Numbered from the stretch's first letter, positions 8,605 through 15,742 are shown. The stretch: DNA of 64,000 nt from Streptomyces venezuelae (GCF_008642355.1 NZ_CP029193.1:4240001-4304000); one strand, 5' to 3'. The notes: generated by a model not told the origin, from the letters alone. Translations and numbers: made by a program.

Positions 8605-9123
8605 ATGGCCGATCTAGCCTCCCTGATCCAGCTGCTCGGAGCCGGCAGTGTCGGCGCCGTCGTGACGCAGTACGTGTCGGCCGGCCCGGAACGCCGCCGG
8701 GCTCGTGCCACCGCCCGCGAGGCCATGGCGACCCTTGAGCAGGCGCACTGGGCTCACGGCAGGGACAACGAATGGCCGCAACTGCGCACAGCGGTCCACG
8801 CCTTCGAGTCGGCCGCCATGGCGGCGGGAGTGCCTCGCGAGGTCTCGGGCTGGTACGTGAAAACACGCGTGGCCATCTACCTGGAGAGCCGCCGCGAGTG
8901 GGAGCGCAACCCTGACCCGGAGTTCGGCGGAGGCGTGTCCACGACGTACATGGACGCGTTCTCCGGAGCCACGGAACTCGTCTACCAGTCCCTGTGGCAC
9001 CCACAGCGTTCCCGCCTGACCTGGCGACGCCGCCTGAAGAGGTCGAAGGAGCGCACCAGGACGGCCGCCGCGAACGCCCCCACGATCCTCCGCGACATCG
9101 AGGACCGCCCGACGGCGCTCTGA
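8605..9123 (+). CDS. Hypothetical protein with N-terminal hydrophobic anchor
   Basis: A 172-residue protein I do not recognise. It begins with a short hydrophobic stretch (MADLASLIQLLGAGSVGAVVTQYV), then a helical, charged body with GPERRRARATAREAMATLEQAHWAHG and a basic C-terminus (WRRRLKRSKERTR). No known motif is visible. The pattern is similar to small Streptomyces proteins with one membrane helix. There is no ribosome site before the ATG; TACCGT at 8593-8598 with six bases to the ATG suggests a leaderless transcript. A much longer frame opening upstream is an artefact of reading antisense to the GAF-ANTAR genes. Confidence 0.6.
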   Translation: MADLASLIQLLGAGSVGAVVTQYVSAGPERRRARATAREAMATLEQAHWAHGRDNEWPQLRTAVHAFESAAMAAGVPREVSGWYVKTRVAIYLESRREWERNPDPEFGGGVSTTYMDAFSGATELVYQSLWHPQRSRLTWRRRLKRSKERTRTAAANAPTILRDIEDRPTAL

Positions 9124-9164
9124 GCGGCATCCCCGAAGACCACGCCGCGCTCCTGCGCGTCCTG

Positions 9165-9208
9165 ACATGTCCCAACCTGGTACATGGACTAACATTGGTA
9201 CATGTCCA
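9165..9208 (+). promoter_or_regulatory. Leaderless promoter and repeat operator of the VapBC-type module
   Basis: The start of the antitoxin gene carries two copies of acatgtcc (9165-9172 and 9200-9207) and two of tggtacatg, with catggac and gtccatg as an inverted pair around them. TAACAT at 9190-9195 is a good -10 box exactly six bases before the ATG, so the transcript should be leaderless and the repeats would overlap the start point. This fits autoregulation by the RHH antitoxin. The -35 is not clear. Confidence 0.5.
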
Positions 9209-9468
9209 TGAAGCGTACGAACGTCTATGCCGATCCCGACGACTTGGCGATCATCAAGGAAGCCGCCAAGCGCCGAGGCATAAGCGAGGCGGAGATCATC
9301 CGCCAGGGCATCCACCTCGCTGCCATGGCAAACCGTGTCTGGGACGAGCCCCTGTTCTCGCGCACTTTCACAGGCTCGGGACGCACGCCGTCCAAGGCCG
9401 AGGTCCGCGAGACGGTCGCTGACGCGGTACGGAGTGATCGCGACACGGACTCCGGAACCGCCGCGTGA
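9202..9468 (+). CDS. Ribbon-helix-helix antitoxin (VapB/CopG type)
   Basis: An 88-residue protein whose first 45 residues form a ribbon-helix-helix domain: MKRTNVYADPDDLAIIKEAAKRRGISEAEIIRQGIHLA, with beta-strand residues T-N-V-Y and the G-x-S-x-A-E turn. The C-terminus is acidic and probably disordered, as expected for the part that wraps the toxin. It overlaps the following PIN-domain gene (GTGA), a classic toxin-antitoxin arrangement. Start at ATG 9202 with no leader; a second in-frame ATG is at 9208. Confidence 0.82.
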   Translation: MSMKRTNVYADPDDLAIIKEAAKRRGISEAEIIRQGIHLAAMANRVWDEPLFSRTFTGSGRTPSKAEVRETVADAVRSDRDTDSGTAA

Positions 9469-9908
9469 TCATCGTCGTCGCGGACACTTCCGGGTTGCTG
9501 GCCGCTCTGGACTCCACGCACCCCGAACACGAGGCGGCGAACGAGGCGATCCTGGCTGCCGGCCTCCTCGTCATGTCCCCGCTTCTGCTCGCCGAACTCG
9601 ACCACGTAGCGACGCGCGAACTCGGCAGGGAGGCCGCGCTCAGCGCGATCGACGACATCAGGCGGTGGATGGGTCGAGGCCGCGTCATCGCCCCCGAGAT
9701 CACGGACGATCACTTGGGCGCCGCCCAAGCGGTCAGGGCGCGCCACGGCGCACTGGACCTCGACCTCACGGACGCGGTGAATGTCGCGCTCGCCGCCGAC
9801 TACGACACGGACGCGATCCTCACCCTCGACCGCCGGGACTTCCGCGCCGTACGACCCCTGGGCCGCCACAAGGCTTTTCGCGTACTGCCCGACGACCTGC
9901 CTCTCTGA
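9465..9908 (+). CDS. PIN-domain ribonuclease toxin (VapC type)
   Basis: A 147-residue PIN-domain protein. The acidic metal ligands are visible: Asp7 in VVADTSGLLAAL, Glu44 in LLLAELDHVA, and Asp98/Asp100/Asp103 in ALDLDLTDAVNVALAA, followed by TLDRRDF. VapC toxins cleave RNA, commonly tRNA or 23S rRNA, and are neutralised by the cognate antitoxin. Its GTG start overlaps the antitoxin stop by four bases, which implies translational coupling. It sits next to the tRNA-Gly integration site but outside the 47-bp duplication, so it was probably resident before the element inserted. Confidence 0.85.
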   Translation: MIIVVADTSGLLAALDSTHPEHEAANEAILAAGLLVMSPLLLAELDHVATRELGREAALSAIDDIRRWMGRGRVIAPEITDDHLGAAQAVRARHGALDLDLTDAVNVALAADYDTDAILTLDRRDFRAVRPLGRHKAFRVLPDDLPL

Positions 9909-9974
9909 CGGAAAGACCAGGGCTGTGCACGCCAACTGCCCGTCGCCACGTACGAACGCAGCGGGGCAGCAAGA

Positions 9975-10001
9975 AACCCCCGGGTCCATGACCCGGGGGT
10001 T
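9975..10001 (-). terminator. Original tRNA-Gly terminator, now stranded at the left junction
   Basis: Perfect 11-bp stem (AACCCCCGGGT / ACCCGGGGGTT) with a 5-base loop. It lies directly downstream, in the minus sense, of the truncated tRNA-Gly copy, at the same place that the other hairpin (13933-13959) occupies beside the intact tRNA. It probably terminated the tRNA before the element inserted, and may now terminate vapC on the plus strand. Confidence 0.65.
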
Positions 10002-10008
10002 CGAGTAA

Positions 10009-10055
10009 GAGCGGGTGACGAGAATCGAACTCGCACTCTCAGCTTGGGAAGCTGA
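10009..10055 (-). repeat. attL-like duplicate of tRNA-Gly 3' half
   Basis: 47 bases identical to 13967-14013, covering the T-arm, variable loop, anticodon stem-loop and acceptor 3' strand of tRNA-Gly(CCC). The match ends exactly at the 5' base of the anticodon stem, where the sequence diverges to gtgatctatggg. The D-arm and 5' acceptor strand are missing, so no tRNA is made here. Confidence 0.82.
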
Positions 10056-10269
10056 GGTGATCTATGGGCGCTTGTCTTGCTGACCTGCGGTGGAGCTGTG
10101 CTGGTGCGCGAACGGGCGCCCCCTTGCTGCCCGGTGTTCCCCGTGATTCCCCGCAGGATCTGGCACGGATTTGGCACATGACCTGTGACCTACCTCAAGG
10201 CCGCGTCGGTACCGCCGTAGCCGGACGTGCGCCACGAGCAGTCGCGAAAAGTGCCCCCAACTCTTCTGC

Positions 10270-10278
10270 TATATATGT
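10270..10278 (+). promoter_or_regulatory. AT-rich promoter of the PadR gene
   Basis: TATATATGT, an unusually AT-rich stretch for this genome, lies 12 bases before the PadR start and is followed by agagttag. It is a plausible -10 region and partial dyad for PadR autorepression. No clear -35 is seen, and no ribosome site separates it from the ATG. Confidence 0.4.
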
Positions 10279-10289
10279 AGAGTTAGCCT

Positions 10290-10640
10290 ATGGAGCAACC
10301 CTTTCGGATCACGTCGGCGATGCTCGACGTCATGGAGGCGTTCCTGACCTCCGGCGAGCTGCACGGGTTCGCTGTGGCCAGAGCTGCAGGAAGGCCGACG
10401 GGCAGTGTGTATCCCATCCTTGCCCGCCTGGAACAGGCCGGATGGCTGGAGAGCCGTTGGGAGGATGAGCACCCTGAGGAAGGTCGCCCTCGGCGGCGCT
10501 TCTACTCCCTCACCAGTGACGGGGCCGCAGCAAGCAGGGCCACCGTGTTGGAGAGGCGAGGCGAACTACCCTCCGCACGGAGTGGGGGCAGACTACGGCC
10601 TGCCCTACGGCTGATGCTCCGTTGGGGGTACGCCTGGTGA
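10290..10640 (+). CDS. PadR family transcriptional regulator
   Basis: A 116-residue winged-helix protein: FRITSAMLDVMEAFLTSGELHGFAVARAAGRPTGSVYPILARLEQAGWLESRWE carries the PadR core with G-S-V-Y-P-x-L-x-R-L in the recognition helix, followed by the wing (GRPRRRFYSLTSDG). The C-terminal dimerisation helix is short and basic. PadR proteins repress nearby genes, often for detoxification or transport. The stop overlaps the next gene's GTG by four bases, so it is coupled to the membrane protein. This PadR-plus-membrane-protein pair is common in actinobacterial mobile islands. Confidence 0.85.
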   Translation: MEQPFRITSAMLDVMEAFLTSGELHGFAVARAAGRPTGSVYPILARLEQAGWLESRWEDEHPEEGRPRRRFYSLTSDGAAASRATVLERRGELPSARSGGRLRPALRLMLRWGYAW

Positions 10641-11227
10641 GCGCGCTCGAGATCCTCGTCCCTCTCGTGCTAGGTGCCGTCGTCAACGAGGCGATTGACG
10701 TCTGTCCCTGGCTGGCTCGTAAGTTGGTGCGTTGGTCTGCGCGGCGCATCACTGATGCTTCGATGGCTCAGCGGTACGAAGAGGAGTGGCTTGCTGGCCT
10801 CGAAGATCGCCCTGGAAAGCTGCTGCAACTGATCTCTGCGATCTCCATCGTTGTCGGAGCGTCCTGGCGGATGCGAGACATCTTCCGTACAGCGGATACA
10901 GGAGCCGGCGCGAGGGAGCGAAGGCGGAGGCCCCGTTCTCATGTGCGGCTAGCATTTCCGGACAGCCTTGGTGGGCTTCGCTCGTACTGGGGCTACGCAA
11001 CGTCTGTGCTGTCGCCAGCCGTTTGGATGACTGAGGGCGTGGCGTTGGCCCTAGTCCTTGCTGGCGCGAGCGTCCTGTACTTCGCATTTCAGGTGCCGAC
11101 TTACTGTGGTGCTGCGACTCGTGATGGCACGGGATGCCGGAACAACGCACGCGGTCTGTTGCTGGGATGCCGTATTCACCAGCACCGCTGGGCCCGGCTG
11201 AGAAGGCTTCGGCGCACGGCTCGCTGA
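10637..11227 (+). CDS. Membrane protein with Cys-rich tail, coupled to PadR
   Basis: A 196-residue protein of unknown function. It starts with a hydrophobic helix (LEILVPLVLGAVVNEAI), has a second weaker one (LLQLISAISIVVGASW) and a third near residue 145 (EGVALALVLAGASVLYFAFQV). It ends with a Cys/His-containing basic tail (TYCGAATRDGTGCRNNARG then CRIHQH) that could bind a metal. GTG at 10637 overlaps the PadR stop; a start 15 bases earlier is possible. It is probably the target or partner of the PadR regulator. Confidence 0.65.
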   Translation: MSALEILVPLVLGAVVNEAIDVCPWLARKLVRWSARRITDASMAQRYEEEWLAGLEDRPGKLLQLISAISIVVGASWRMRDIFRTADTGAGARERRRRPRSHVRLAFPDSLGGLRSYWGYATSVLSPAVWMTEGVALALVLAGASVLYFAFQVPTYCGAATRDGTGCRNNARGLLLGCRIHQHRWARLRRLRRTAR

Positions 11228-11918
11228 GATTCCATTCTGGCCAGCCCTGCGAACGACCGGCCCTTGATCTCGTGCGGGCCGGTTTTTCGTGTGCTGCCGC
11301 TTCTGAACGAGAACCGGTGACAGGCGCTTTAGGAGTTTGATCCCCTGTCGCCCTGGATGGAGCCCGGCTCAGCCACCGGTGCCGCATCTGGGTGCCGAGG
11401 GTCGCCGTCGTCCGGGGGCGTTGATGTCAACGTTGGATGTCAGGGTAAGAGCTCCGGCATTGGGCAGGGCTCCACGGGCTCGTCCAGCCGGTCGGCCCAG
11501 GTCCACCAGACATGCCGACCGCTACACCTCCACAACGTCTGGCAGATCCGCCAGCCATCGTCCGCCCGCCTGGAGAGGATGAAGTGCACCTCCCGGTCAC
11601 GGGATTAGCGCATGTCAGATCAGTTCTCCGGGCTTCGGCATAACCCTTCCAGCGTGGCAGATCAACTCAGGGTGCCCAGGCCAGAGCGGGGTGGGGGTGG
11701 TCACCTGTGGGTGCCGACTGTCGGCGTTGGTCGCCCTCGGACGGCCCAGGGACGGCCCAGGGATCCGAGCGCGCCGACCCTCGAGCGCCGACACGGGCAA
11801 GTACGGCAGAGGATCACCTTTTGCGAAAATCGAGACACCTGCGCAGGTTGGGTGTTCAATCTCGTCACATGGGGCCGCGGTCGAGCCCGCGAAGAACGTG
11901 CAAGGCGAGGAGAGACCA
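11228..11918. other. Gene-poor stretch inside the element
   Basis: About 690 bases without a convincing gene: the short open frames here have no codon bias and overlap one another. It contains a short dyad gttgatgtcaac (11421-11432) and a tandem duplication of ggacggccca near 11740. It probably represents decayed element DNA plus the promoter of the following gene. Confidence 0.5.
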
Positions 11919-12905
11919 ATGATCCTACGTGAGTTCCTCTACGTCGACACCGATAAGGTGCGCGCCCTACTCGCTCAACTCGACGGCGGAATCGCGGAAG
12001 AATCGCGCGAAACGGAACGCAAAGAGAAGAGAACCACTTTCGGCCCGCGCTCGGCAGCTCAGCAGCTACAGGGAACCGGCAGTGAGAGCTACACAAACAA
12101 GTCCCTCGGCGACGCACTCTTCCCAACACTTGAAGAAGCGTTGGAATCCGAACTCCTTCTACATGACATCTCAGAGGAAGCATCGGATGCCGACGCCTGG
12201 GAATCAGGTAGCTTGAAGACCAAATACCCCCCGGGATCACTCGTCCGAATCACAGCCCCAGGGTCCCTATTCGACACCAGGTATGCGGCCGCCGCGTTCG
12301 CAGCCTTCGGCCATGTGAATGTCGGACTTAAGGGAATCGGGGCCTCGCCGTCTAACGAGCCACAGCGGACAGGAAAGGGTAAGCAGAGCCAGCAACGCCC
12401 GAGGGCAGCAAAGAACGGAGAGGTCAGCGCCGTCCAGCTGGAGGATGCAATCCCGGACTTCCCAGCGGTCAACGGAACGGACGGGAACACTCTCCGATCT
12501 TTCGTGCAGATCTCAAAGGGGGTATTCACCCCAGGCTTGCACATGAACATGACCCCAGCCGAGGGCGCCCTGATCAGCGCACGCCTCCAGGAGGGGCGTC
12601 AATATCTCGATACAGAGGCAGAGATTCTTTTCGCCCGCTACGGCACGGAGCGACACGATTGGACACTAGTCGGCAGCATCGGAAGCTACGGAACCGAAGA
12701 AACCGAACTGCCCGATATGAACTTCTACAATCCCGGCGGAGACATTAATCGTGGACTATTCGCCGAGACCATGAATGCTCAAATGCGTAACCTCGGTAGG
12801 ATCGGCTTTATCGACCTGCCTCAGCATCCTGGTTTTTCCCTTATCCCGTTCGCTGTCTACAGAGGTATTCCTCGCCGTACAGAATTGGTGCAGGTGCAGC
12901 CGTAG
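11919..12905 (+). CDS. DUF6414-like accessory protein
   Basis: A 328-residue soluble protein. The N-terminus ILREFLYVDTDKVRALLAQL matches the start of DUF6414 proteins (F-x-Y-x-D-x-x-x-V-x-x-x-x-x-Q). A charged region rich in Gln/Lys/Arg (about 155-190) links two parts, and the C-terminal half (FVQISKGVFTPGLHMNMTP onwards) is beta-rich. No catalytic motif is recognised, and the family has no assigned function, though it tends to occur on phages and islands. GAGGAGAG precedes the ATG at 11919. Its GC content is lower and its codon use less biased than in flanking genes, consistent with recent transfer within the tRNA-Gly element. Confidence 0.6.
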   Translation: MILREFLYVDTDKVRALLAQLDGGIAEESRETERKEKRTTFGPRSAAQQLQGTGSESYTNKSLGDALFPTLEEALESELLLHDISEEASDADAWESGSLKTKYPPGSLVRITAPGSLFDTRYAAAAFAAFGHVNVGLKGIGASPSNEPQRTGKGKQSQQRPRAAKNGEVSAVQLEDAIPDFPAVNGTDGNTLRSFVQISKGVFTPGLHMNMTPAEGALISARLQEGRQYLDTEAEILFARYGTERHDWTLVGSIGSYGTEETELPDMNFYNPGGDINRGLFAETMNAQMRNLGRIGFIDLPQHPGFSLIPFAVYRGIPRRTELVQVQP

Positions 12906-12934
12906 GTCGGCGGAGCGGCTTTGGGGTGGCGCTG

Positions 12935-13045
12935 CTTTGGCGCGAGTGATCATGGCCCCGTAAGCTTCCGGCGCGTCGGGCAGTCTGTGGACCTGCCCGG
13001 TAAAGCACGACGTTGGGGCCATGATCTTCGAGGCTCGCGCCAAAG
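12935..13045. other. Large nested hairpin downstream of the DUF6414-like gene
   Basis: Outer arms ctttggcgcgag (12935-12946) and gatcatggcccc (12948-12959) pair perfectly with ggggccatgatc (13015-13026) and ctcgcgccaaag (13034-13045), with a one-versus-seven base bulge. The 55-base loop itself holds a 7-bp hairpin, cgggcag (12977-12983) with ctgcccg (12993-12999). This is larger than an ordinary terminator and could be a structured RNA, an element-borne recombination or transfer site, or a miniature repeat. Confidence 0.55.
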
Positions 13046-13275
13046 TGGCTCCGTAAAACCGCGTAACCGACCGCCCCAGCCACGACGTACGCCTTCTCTG
13101 GCATCAGGCGGCTGCATGCTTTGAGCGCGGCACGGGCGCCGGCCGGGCTGGAGCGGGGCGGAGACAGGAGCGCAGGCCCGGCCGGGGGCCGTACCGCGCG
13201 CGGGGAGCGGAGCGAGCCGCCTTGAACCAGTAGAGAAAGTTGTAACTCAGCCCGGCTGCCGGGGCTTGAAGTCGT

Positions 13276-13881
13276 GTGCGCAGGCTGGGAGTTCTGCCGC
13301 CCGCCAGTGTGCGAGGGGCAGGAAGAGGACTGGTCTTCGTACGACCGCGGCCTCCCGTGCGACGGCTCGCCTCCGACCGCTTCGCCCGGCGCCACCGTGA
13401 GCAGGGCAAGTCCGCCTTCATCGTCGAGGCCGACGCTGCGGGCAGTCACCCCCAGGTGGACAGCCTGGAGGTCAAGGAGGAGAAGGCCAGTCAGGACATC
13501 TCCACCCGGCTTGGCTCGGTGCGGCGGGTGCTCGCTCGTCGGCGGCGGTATCTGCTCGACGGCCGGCCGGTCGAGTTCGCCGCCTCGTACCTCCCGCTCG
13601 ACATCGCACGCGGTACGCAGATCGCCGAACCCAACCCCGGTCCCGGCGGCATCTACGCCCGCCTGGAAGAACTGGGCCACCATCTCGACCACTTCGACGA
13701 GGAGATCCGGGCCCGGATGCCCGCACCGTCCGAGGTGAAGACGCTCCGGCTGGCCTCCGGTGTACCCGTGATCCACTTGGTCCGCACCGCGTACGACACG
13801 GAAGGGCGGGCTGTGGAGGTCTGCGACACCGTCATGGCGGCGGACGCCTACGTCCTGTCGTACCAGCTCCCGGCCACGTGA
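13276..13881 (+). pseudogene. Truncated GntR regulator, UTRA domain only
   Basis: The 201-residue frame contains a complete UTRA-type effector domain (RLASDRFARRHREQGKSAFI through VIHLVRTAYDTEGRAVEVCDTVMAADAYVLSYQLP), but only the tail of the GntR winged helix (GAGRGLVFVRPRPPV). The DNA-binding helices are missing: the upstream sequence reads into non-homologous GC-rich DNA. GntR/UTRA proteins such as KorSA regulate transfer of actinobacterial integrative elements, so this is best read as a fragment of such a gene left beside the right junction. It has no credible start signal. Confidence 0.7.
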
Positions 13882-13932
13882 GGGACTGACACGGATGTGG
13901 CACGCGACGGCTGAGCGGAAGCGGACAGCAGA

Positions 13933-13959
13933 AAGGCCCGGGTCGATGACCTGGGCCTT
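13933..13959 (-). terminator. Terminator downstream of tRNA-Gly
   Basis: AAGGCCCGGGT and ACCTGGGCCTT form an 11-bp stem with one mismatch and a 5-base loop, a few bases beyond the tRNA 3' end in the minus direction. Its sequence differs from the hairpin at 9975-10001, as expected if the element supplied its own tRNA 3' end and terminator on integration. Confidence 0.65.
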
Positions 13960-13966
13960 CTTCGTG

Positions 13967-14013
13967 GAGCGGGTGACGAGAATCGAACTCGCACTCTCAG
14001 CTTGGGAAGCTGA
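13967..14013 (-). repeat. attR-like half of tRNA-Gly
   Basis: The 47-bp direct repeat partner of 10009-10055, lying inside the intact tRNA gene from the acceptor 3' strand to the anticodon stem. Recombination between the two copies would remove 3,958 bp and leave an intact tRNA. Confidence 0.8.
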
Positions 14014-14038
14014 TGTTCTACCACTAAACTACACCCGC
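13968..14038 (-). tRNA. tRNA-Gly, anticodon CCC
   Basis: The minus strand folds into a full cloverleaf: acceptor GCGGGTG with CACCCGC, D-arm GTTT..GAAC, anticodon stem TCAGC/GCTGA around loop TTCCCAA (anticodon CCC at 14004-14006), and T-arm GCGAG-TTCGATT-CTCGT. The discriminator is T, and CCA follows directly in the DNA (13965-13967), so the 3' end may be encoded. The 3' half is duplicated at 10009-10055, which marks this gene as the integration site of the element to its left. Confidence 0.93.
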
Positions 14039-14328
14039 GAAAGACGCCGTATGAACCGGTGTCGTAACGTCGCACACTCTACCTCATCCCGGGCCCCCGG
14101 CGCTCTCGCCGCGGGGCCCGAGTGCTGTCCGGGAGGGGGACGTGCCGTGCGTCCGCAGGGAGTTGGGGCGTACCGTGGCACGCGGTCGTGCCGCCTGGAT
14201 GAGCGTCCCTTTCATACCGTAATGTGGCCTTTCGTCGTCGGCTCGGAGGCGAGCGTGAGACGAGTTGGTACGGGTGGTACGGGTACGTACGAGCTCACCT
14301 ACGACTGGGGAAGGGACTCGAGGACTTG

Positions 14329-14487
14329 ATGGAGCACACCGTCGTCCGATGTGCCGAAGGGCACGTGTTCAGCACCGCTTCGTTCCCGATGCAGAAGGCG
14401 GACCGGCTCGGTCCCGGCCGGCTCATCCGCTGCCCGCGGTGTGCCCGGCTCCGGCACGCCGTGCCGGTGACCCTGCAGCGACGGTAG
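14329..14487 (+). CDS. Small conserved Cys-containing protein
   Basis: A 52-residue protein ([20 protein letters not shown], then [18 protein letters not shown]). Cys8 with His12 and the C-P-R-C pair form a likely zinc ribbon. Such small proteins are conserved in Streptomyces near dcd, as far as I recall; no function is known. GAGG precedes the ATG. It lies 70 bp upstream of dcd on the same strand, with dcd having its own promoter between them. Confidence 0.7.
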   Translation: MEHTVVRCAEGHVFSTASFPMQKADRLGPGRLIRCPRCARLRHAVPVTLQRR

Positions 14488-14545
14488 AACACGAGCACCG
14501 AGGCGCGCGGGTCCGTCCGATTGGGGGCGGCCCGCGCGCTCTGCG

Positions 14546-14551
14546 TATCCT
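14546..14551 (+). promoter_or_regulatory. -10 box of the dcd leaderless promoter
   Basis: TATCCT is followed by exactly six bases and then the GTG start of dcd, with no ribosome site between. This is the geometry of leaderless actinobacterial promoters, in which transcription starts at the first base of the start codon. Confidence 0.5.
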
Positions 14552-14557
14552 CGGTGC

Positions 14558-15133
14558 GTGCTTCTCTCAGACAAGGACATCCGGGCCGAGATCGACTCCG
14601 GACGGGTGCGGATCGACCCGTACGACGAATCCATGGTGCAGCCCTCGAGCATCGACGTGCGGCTGGACCGCTACTTCCGGGTGTTCGAGAATCACCGCTA
14701 CCCCCACATCGACCCCTCCGTCGAGCAGGCCGACCTGACGCGGCTCGTGGAGCCCGAGGGCGACGAGCCGTTCATCCTCCACCCCGGGGAGTTCGTGCTC
14801 GCCTCGACGTACGAGGTCATCTCCCTGCCCGATGATCTCGCCAGTCGGCTCGAGGGCAAGTCCAGCCTCGGGCGGCTCGGGCTCGTCACGCACTCCACCG
14901 CCGGGTTCATCGACCCGGGCTTCAGCGGGCACGTGACCCTTGAGCTGTCGAACCTGGCGACTCTGCCGATCAAGCTCTGGCCCGGGATGAAGATCGGGCA
15001 GCTCTGCATGTTCCGGCTCACCTCACCCGCCGAGGCCCCCTACGGGTCGGAGCGGTACGGATCGCGTTATCAGGGACAGCGGGGCCCCACCGCCTCCCGT
15101 TCCTTCCTCAACTTCCATCGGACCCAGGTGTGA
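14558..15133 (+). CDS. dcd: dCTP deaminase
   Basis: A 191-residue trimeric dUTPase-fold enzyme that deaminates dCTP to dUTP (some actinobacterial forms go on to dUMP) in pyrimidine deoxynucleotide synthesis. Recognisable blocks are [70 protein letters not shown] with the catalytic Glu/Ala region, and the C-terminal [11 protein letters not shown] lid. Length matches the family. It starts with GTG and no leader. The stop overlaps a possible GTG start of the following phosphoribosyltransferase, so the two are likely cotranscribed, joining deoxynucleotide synthesis with base salvage. Confidence 0.96.
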   Translation: MLLSDKDIRAEIDSGRVRIDPYDESMVQPSSIDVRLDRYFRVFENHRYPHIDPSVEQADLTRLVEPEGDEPFILHPGEFVLASTYEVISLPDDLASRLEGKSSLGRLGLVTHSTAGFIDPGFSGHVTLELSNLATLPIKLWPGMKIGQLCMFRLTSPAEAPYGSERYGSRYQGQRGPTASRSFLNFHRTQV

Positions 15134-15141
15134 CATCCAGC

Positions 15142-15639
15142 ATGAGTGACGTGCGCGAGAACCTTACGTACGACAAGTTCGGCCATGCGGTGCGCGAGCT
15201 CGCGCAGGCCGTCGCCGACGACGGGTACCAGCCCGACGTGATCATCTCCATCGCCCGCGGTGGCGTCTTCGTCGCGGGCGGCCTCGCGTACGCACTCGAC
15301 TGCAAGAACATCCACCTGGTGAACGTCGAGTTCTATACGGGGGTGGGAACGACGCTCGAGATGCCGGTGATGCTCGCGCCCGTTCCCAACGTCATCGACT
15401 TCACCGACAAGAAGGTGCTGATCGCCGACGACGTCGCCGACACCGGCAAGACGCTGAAGCTCGTACACGACTTCTGCCTCGACCACGTCGCCGAGGTGCG
15501 GTCCGCCGTCATCTACGAGAAGTCGCACTCCCTCGTGAAGTGCGAGTACGTGTGGAAGCGCACCGACGAGTGGATCAACTTCCCGTGGAGTGTCGAGCCT
15601 CCCGTCGTGAAGCGGCAGGGGCAGGTTCTCGACGCCTGA
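15142..15639 (+). CDS. Phosphoribosyltransferase (PRTase type I fold)
   Basis: A 165-residue protein with the PRPP-binding loop VLIADDVADTGKT (residues about 94-106) and an early hydrophobic strand PDVIISIARGG that forms the PPi loop. The hood differs from hypoxanthine or orotate enzymes; the protein resembles xanthine/guanine-type (Gpt-like) transferases, but the base is not certain. The ATG at 15142 gives the usual MSDVRENLTY start; a GTG at 15130, overlapping the dcd stop, would add four residues. A strong bidirectional terminator follows. Confidence 0.82.
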   Translation: MSDVRENLTYDKFGHAVRELAQAVADDGYQPDVIISIARGGVFVAGGLAYALDCKNIHLVNVEFYTGVGTTLEMPVMLAPVPNVIDFTDKKVLIADDVADTGKTLKLVHDFCLDHVAEVRSAVIYEKSHSLVKCEYVWKRTDEWINFPWSVEPPVVKRQGQVLDA

Positions 15640-15647
15640 GCAGGCGT

Positions 15648-15695
15648 GAACGAGCAGGGCCCGGGGGACGGAAGTCCCCCGGGCCCTGCTCGTTC
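15648..15695. terminator. Bidirectional terminator
   Basis: A perfect stem of about 22 bp (gaacgagcagggc... with its inverse) around the tetraloop GGAA, between the convergent phosphoribosyltransferase and Yip1-like genes. Confidence 0.85.
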
Positions 15696-15742
15696 GTGCG
15701 CCCTGTTTGTTCGTGCGCTCTGCTCGTTCGTGCCTCGTACTT

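Larger units (their letters stand above)
10009..14013. mobile_element. Degraded integrative element in tRNA-Gly(CCC)
   Basis: A segment of about 4 kb bounded by 47-bp direct repeats (10009-10055 and 13967-14013) that are the 3' half of tRNA-Gly from the anticodon stem to the 3' end. Site-specific tyrosine recombinases of actinobacterial integrative and conjugative elements use exactly such tRNA 3' ends. The cargo is a PadR regulator with membrane protein, a DUF6414-like gene, a hairpin and a GntR fragment. No integrase, excisionase or FtsK-like TraB gene remains, so this is a remnant or a passive cis-mobilisable element. The interior has visibly lower GC than its surroundings around 12000-12900. 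Confidence 0.7.

Noticed and set aside
10009..10055. A second tRNA-Gly gene at the left repeat
   Set aside because: The D-arm and 5' acceptor strand are absent, so no tRNA can fold; it is an attachment-site remnant.
12841..13776. Minus-strand frame of 311 codons over the GntR fragment and hairpin
   Set aside because: It crosses the large hairpin and reads antisense to the UTRA domain, with no family signature.
15130..15141. GTG start of the phosphoribosyltransferase overlapping the dcd stop
   Set aside because: It adds only four residues with no better ribosome site; the ATG at 15142 gives the usual N-terminus, though the alternative cannot be excluded.
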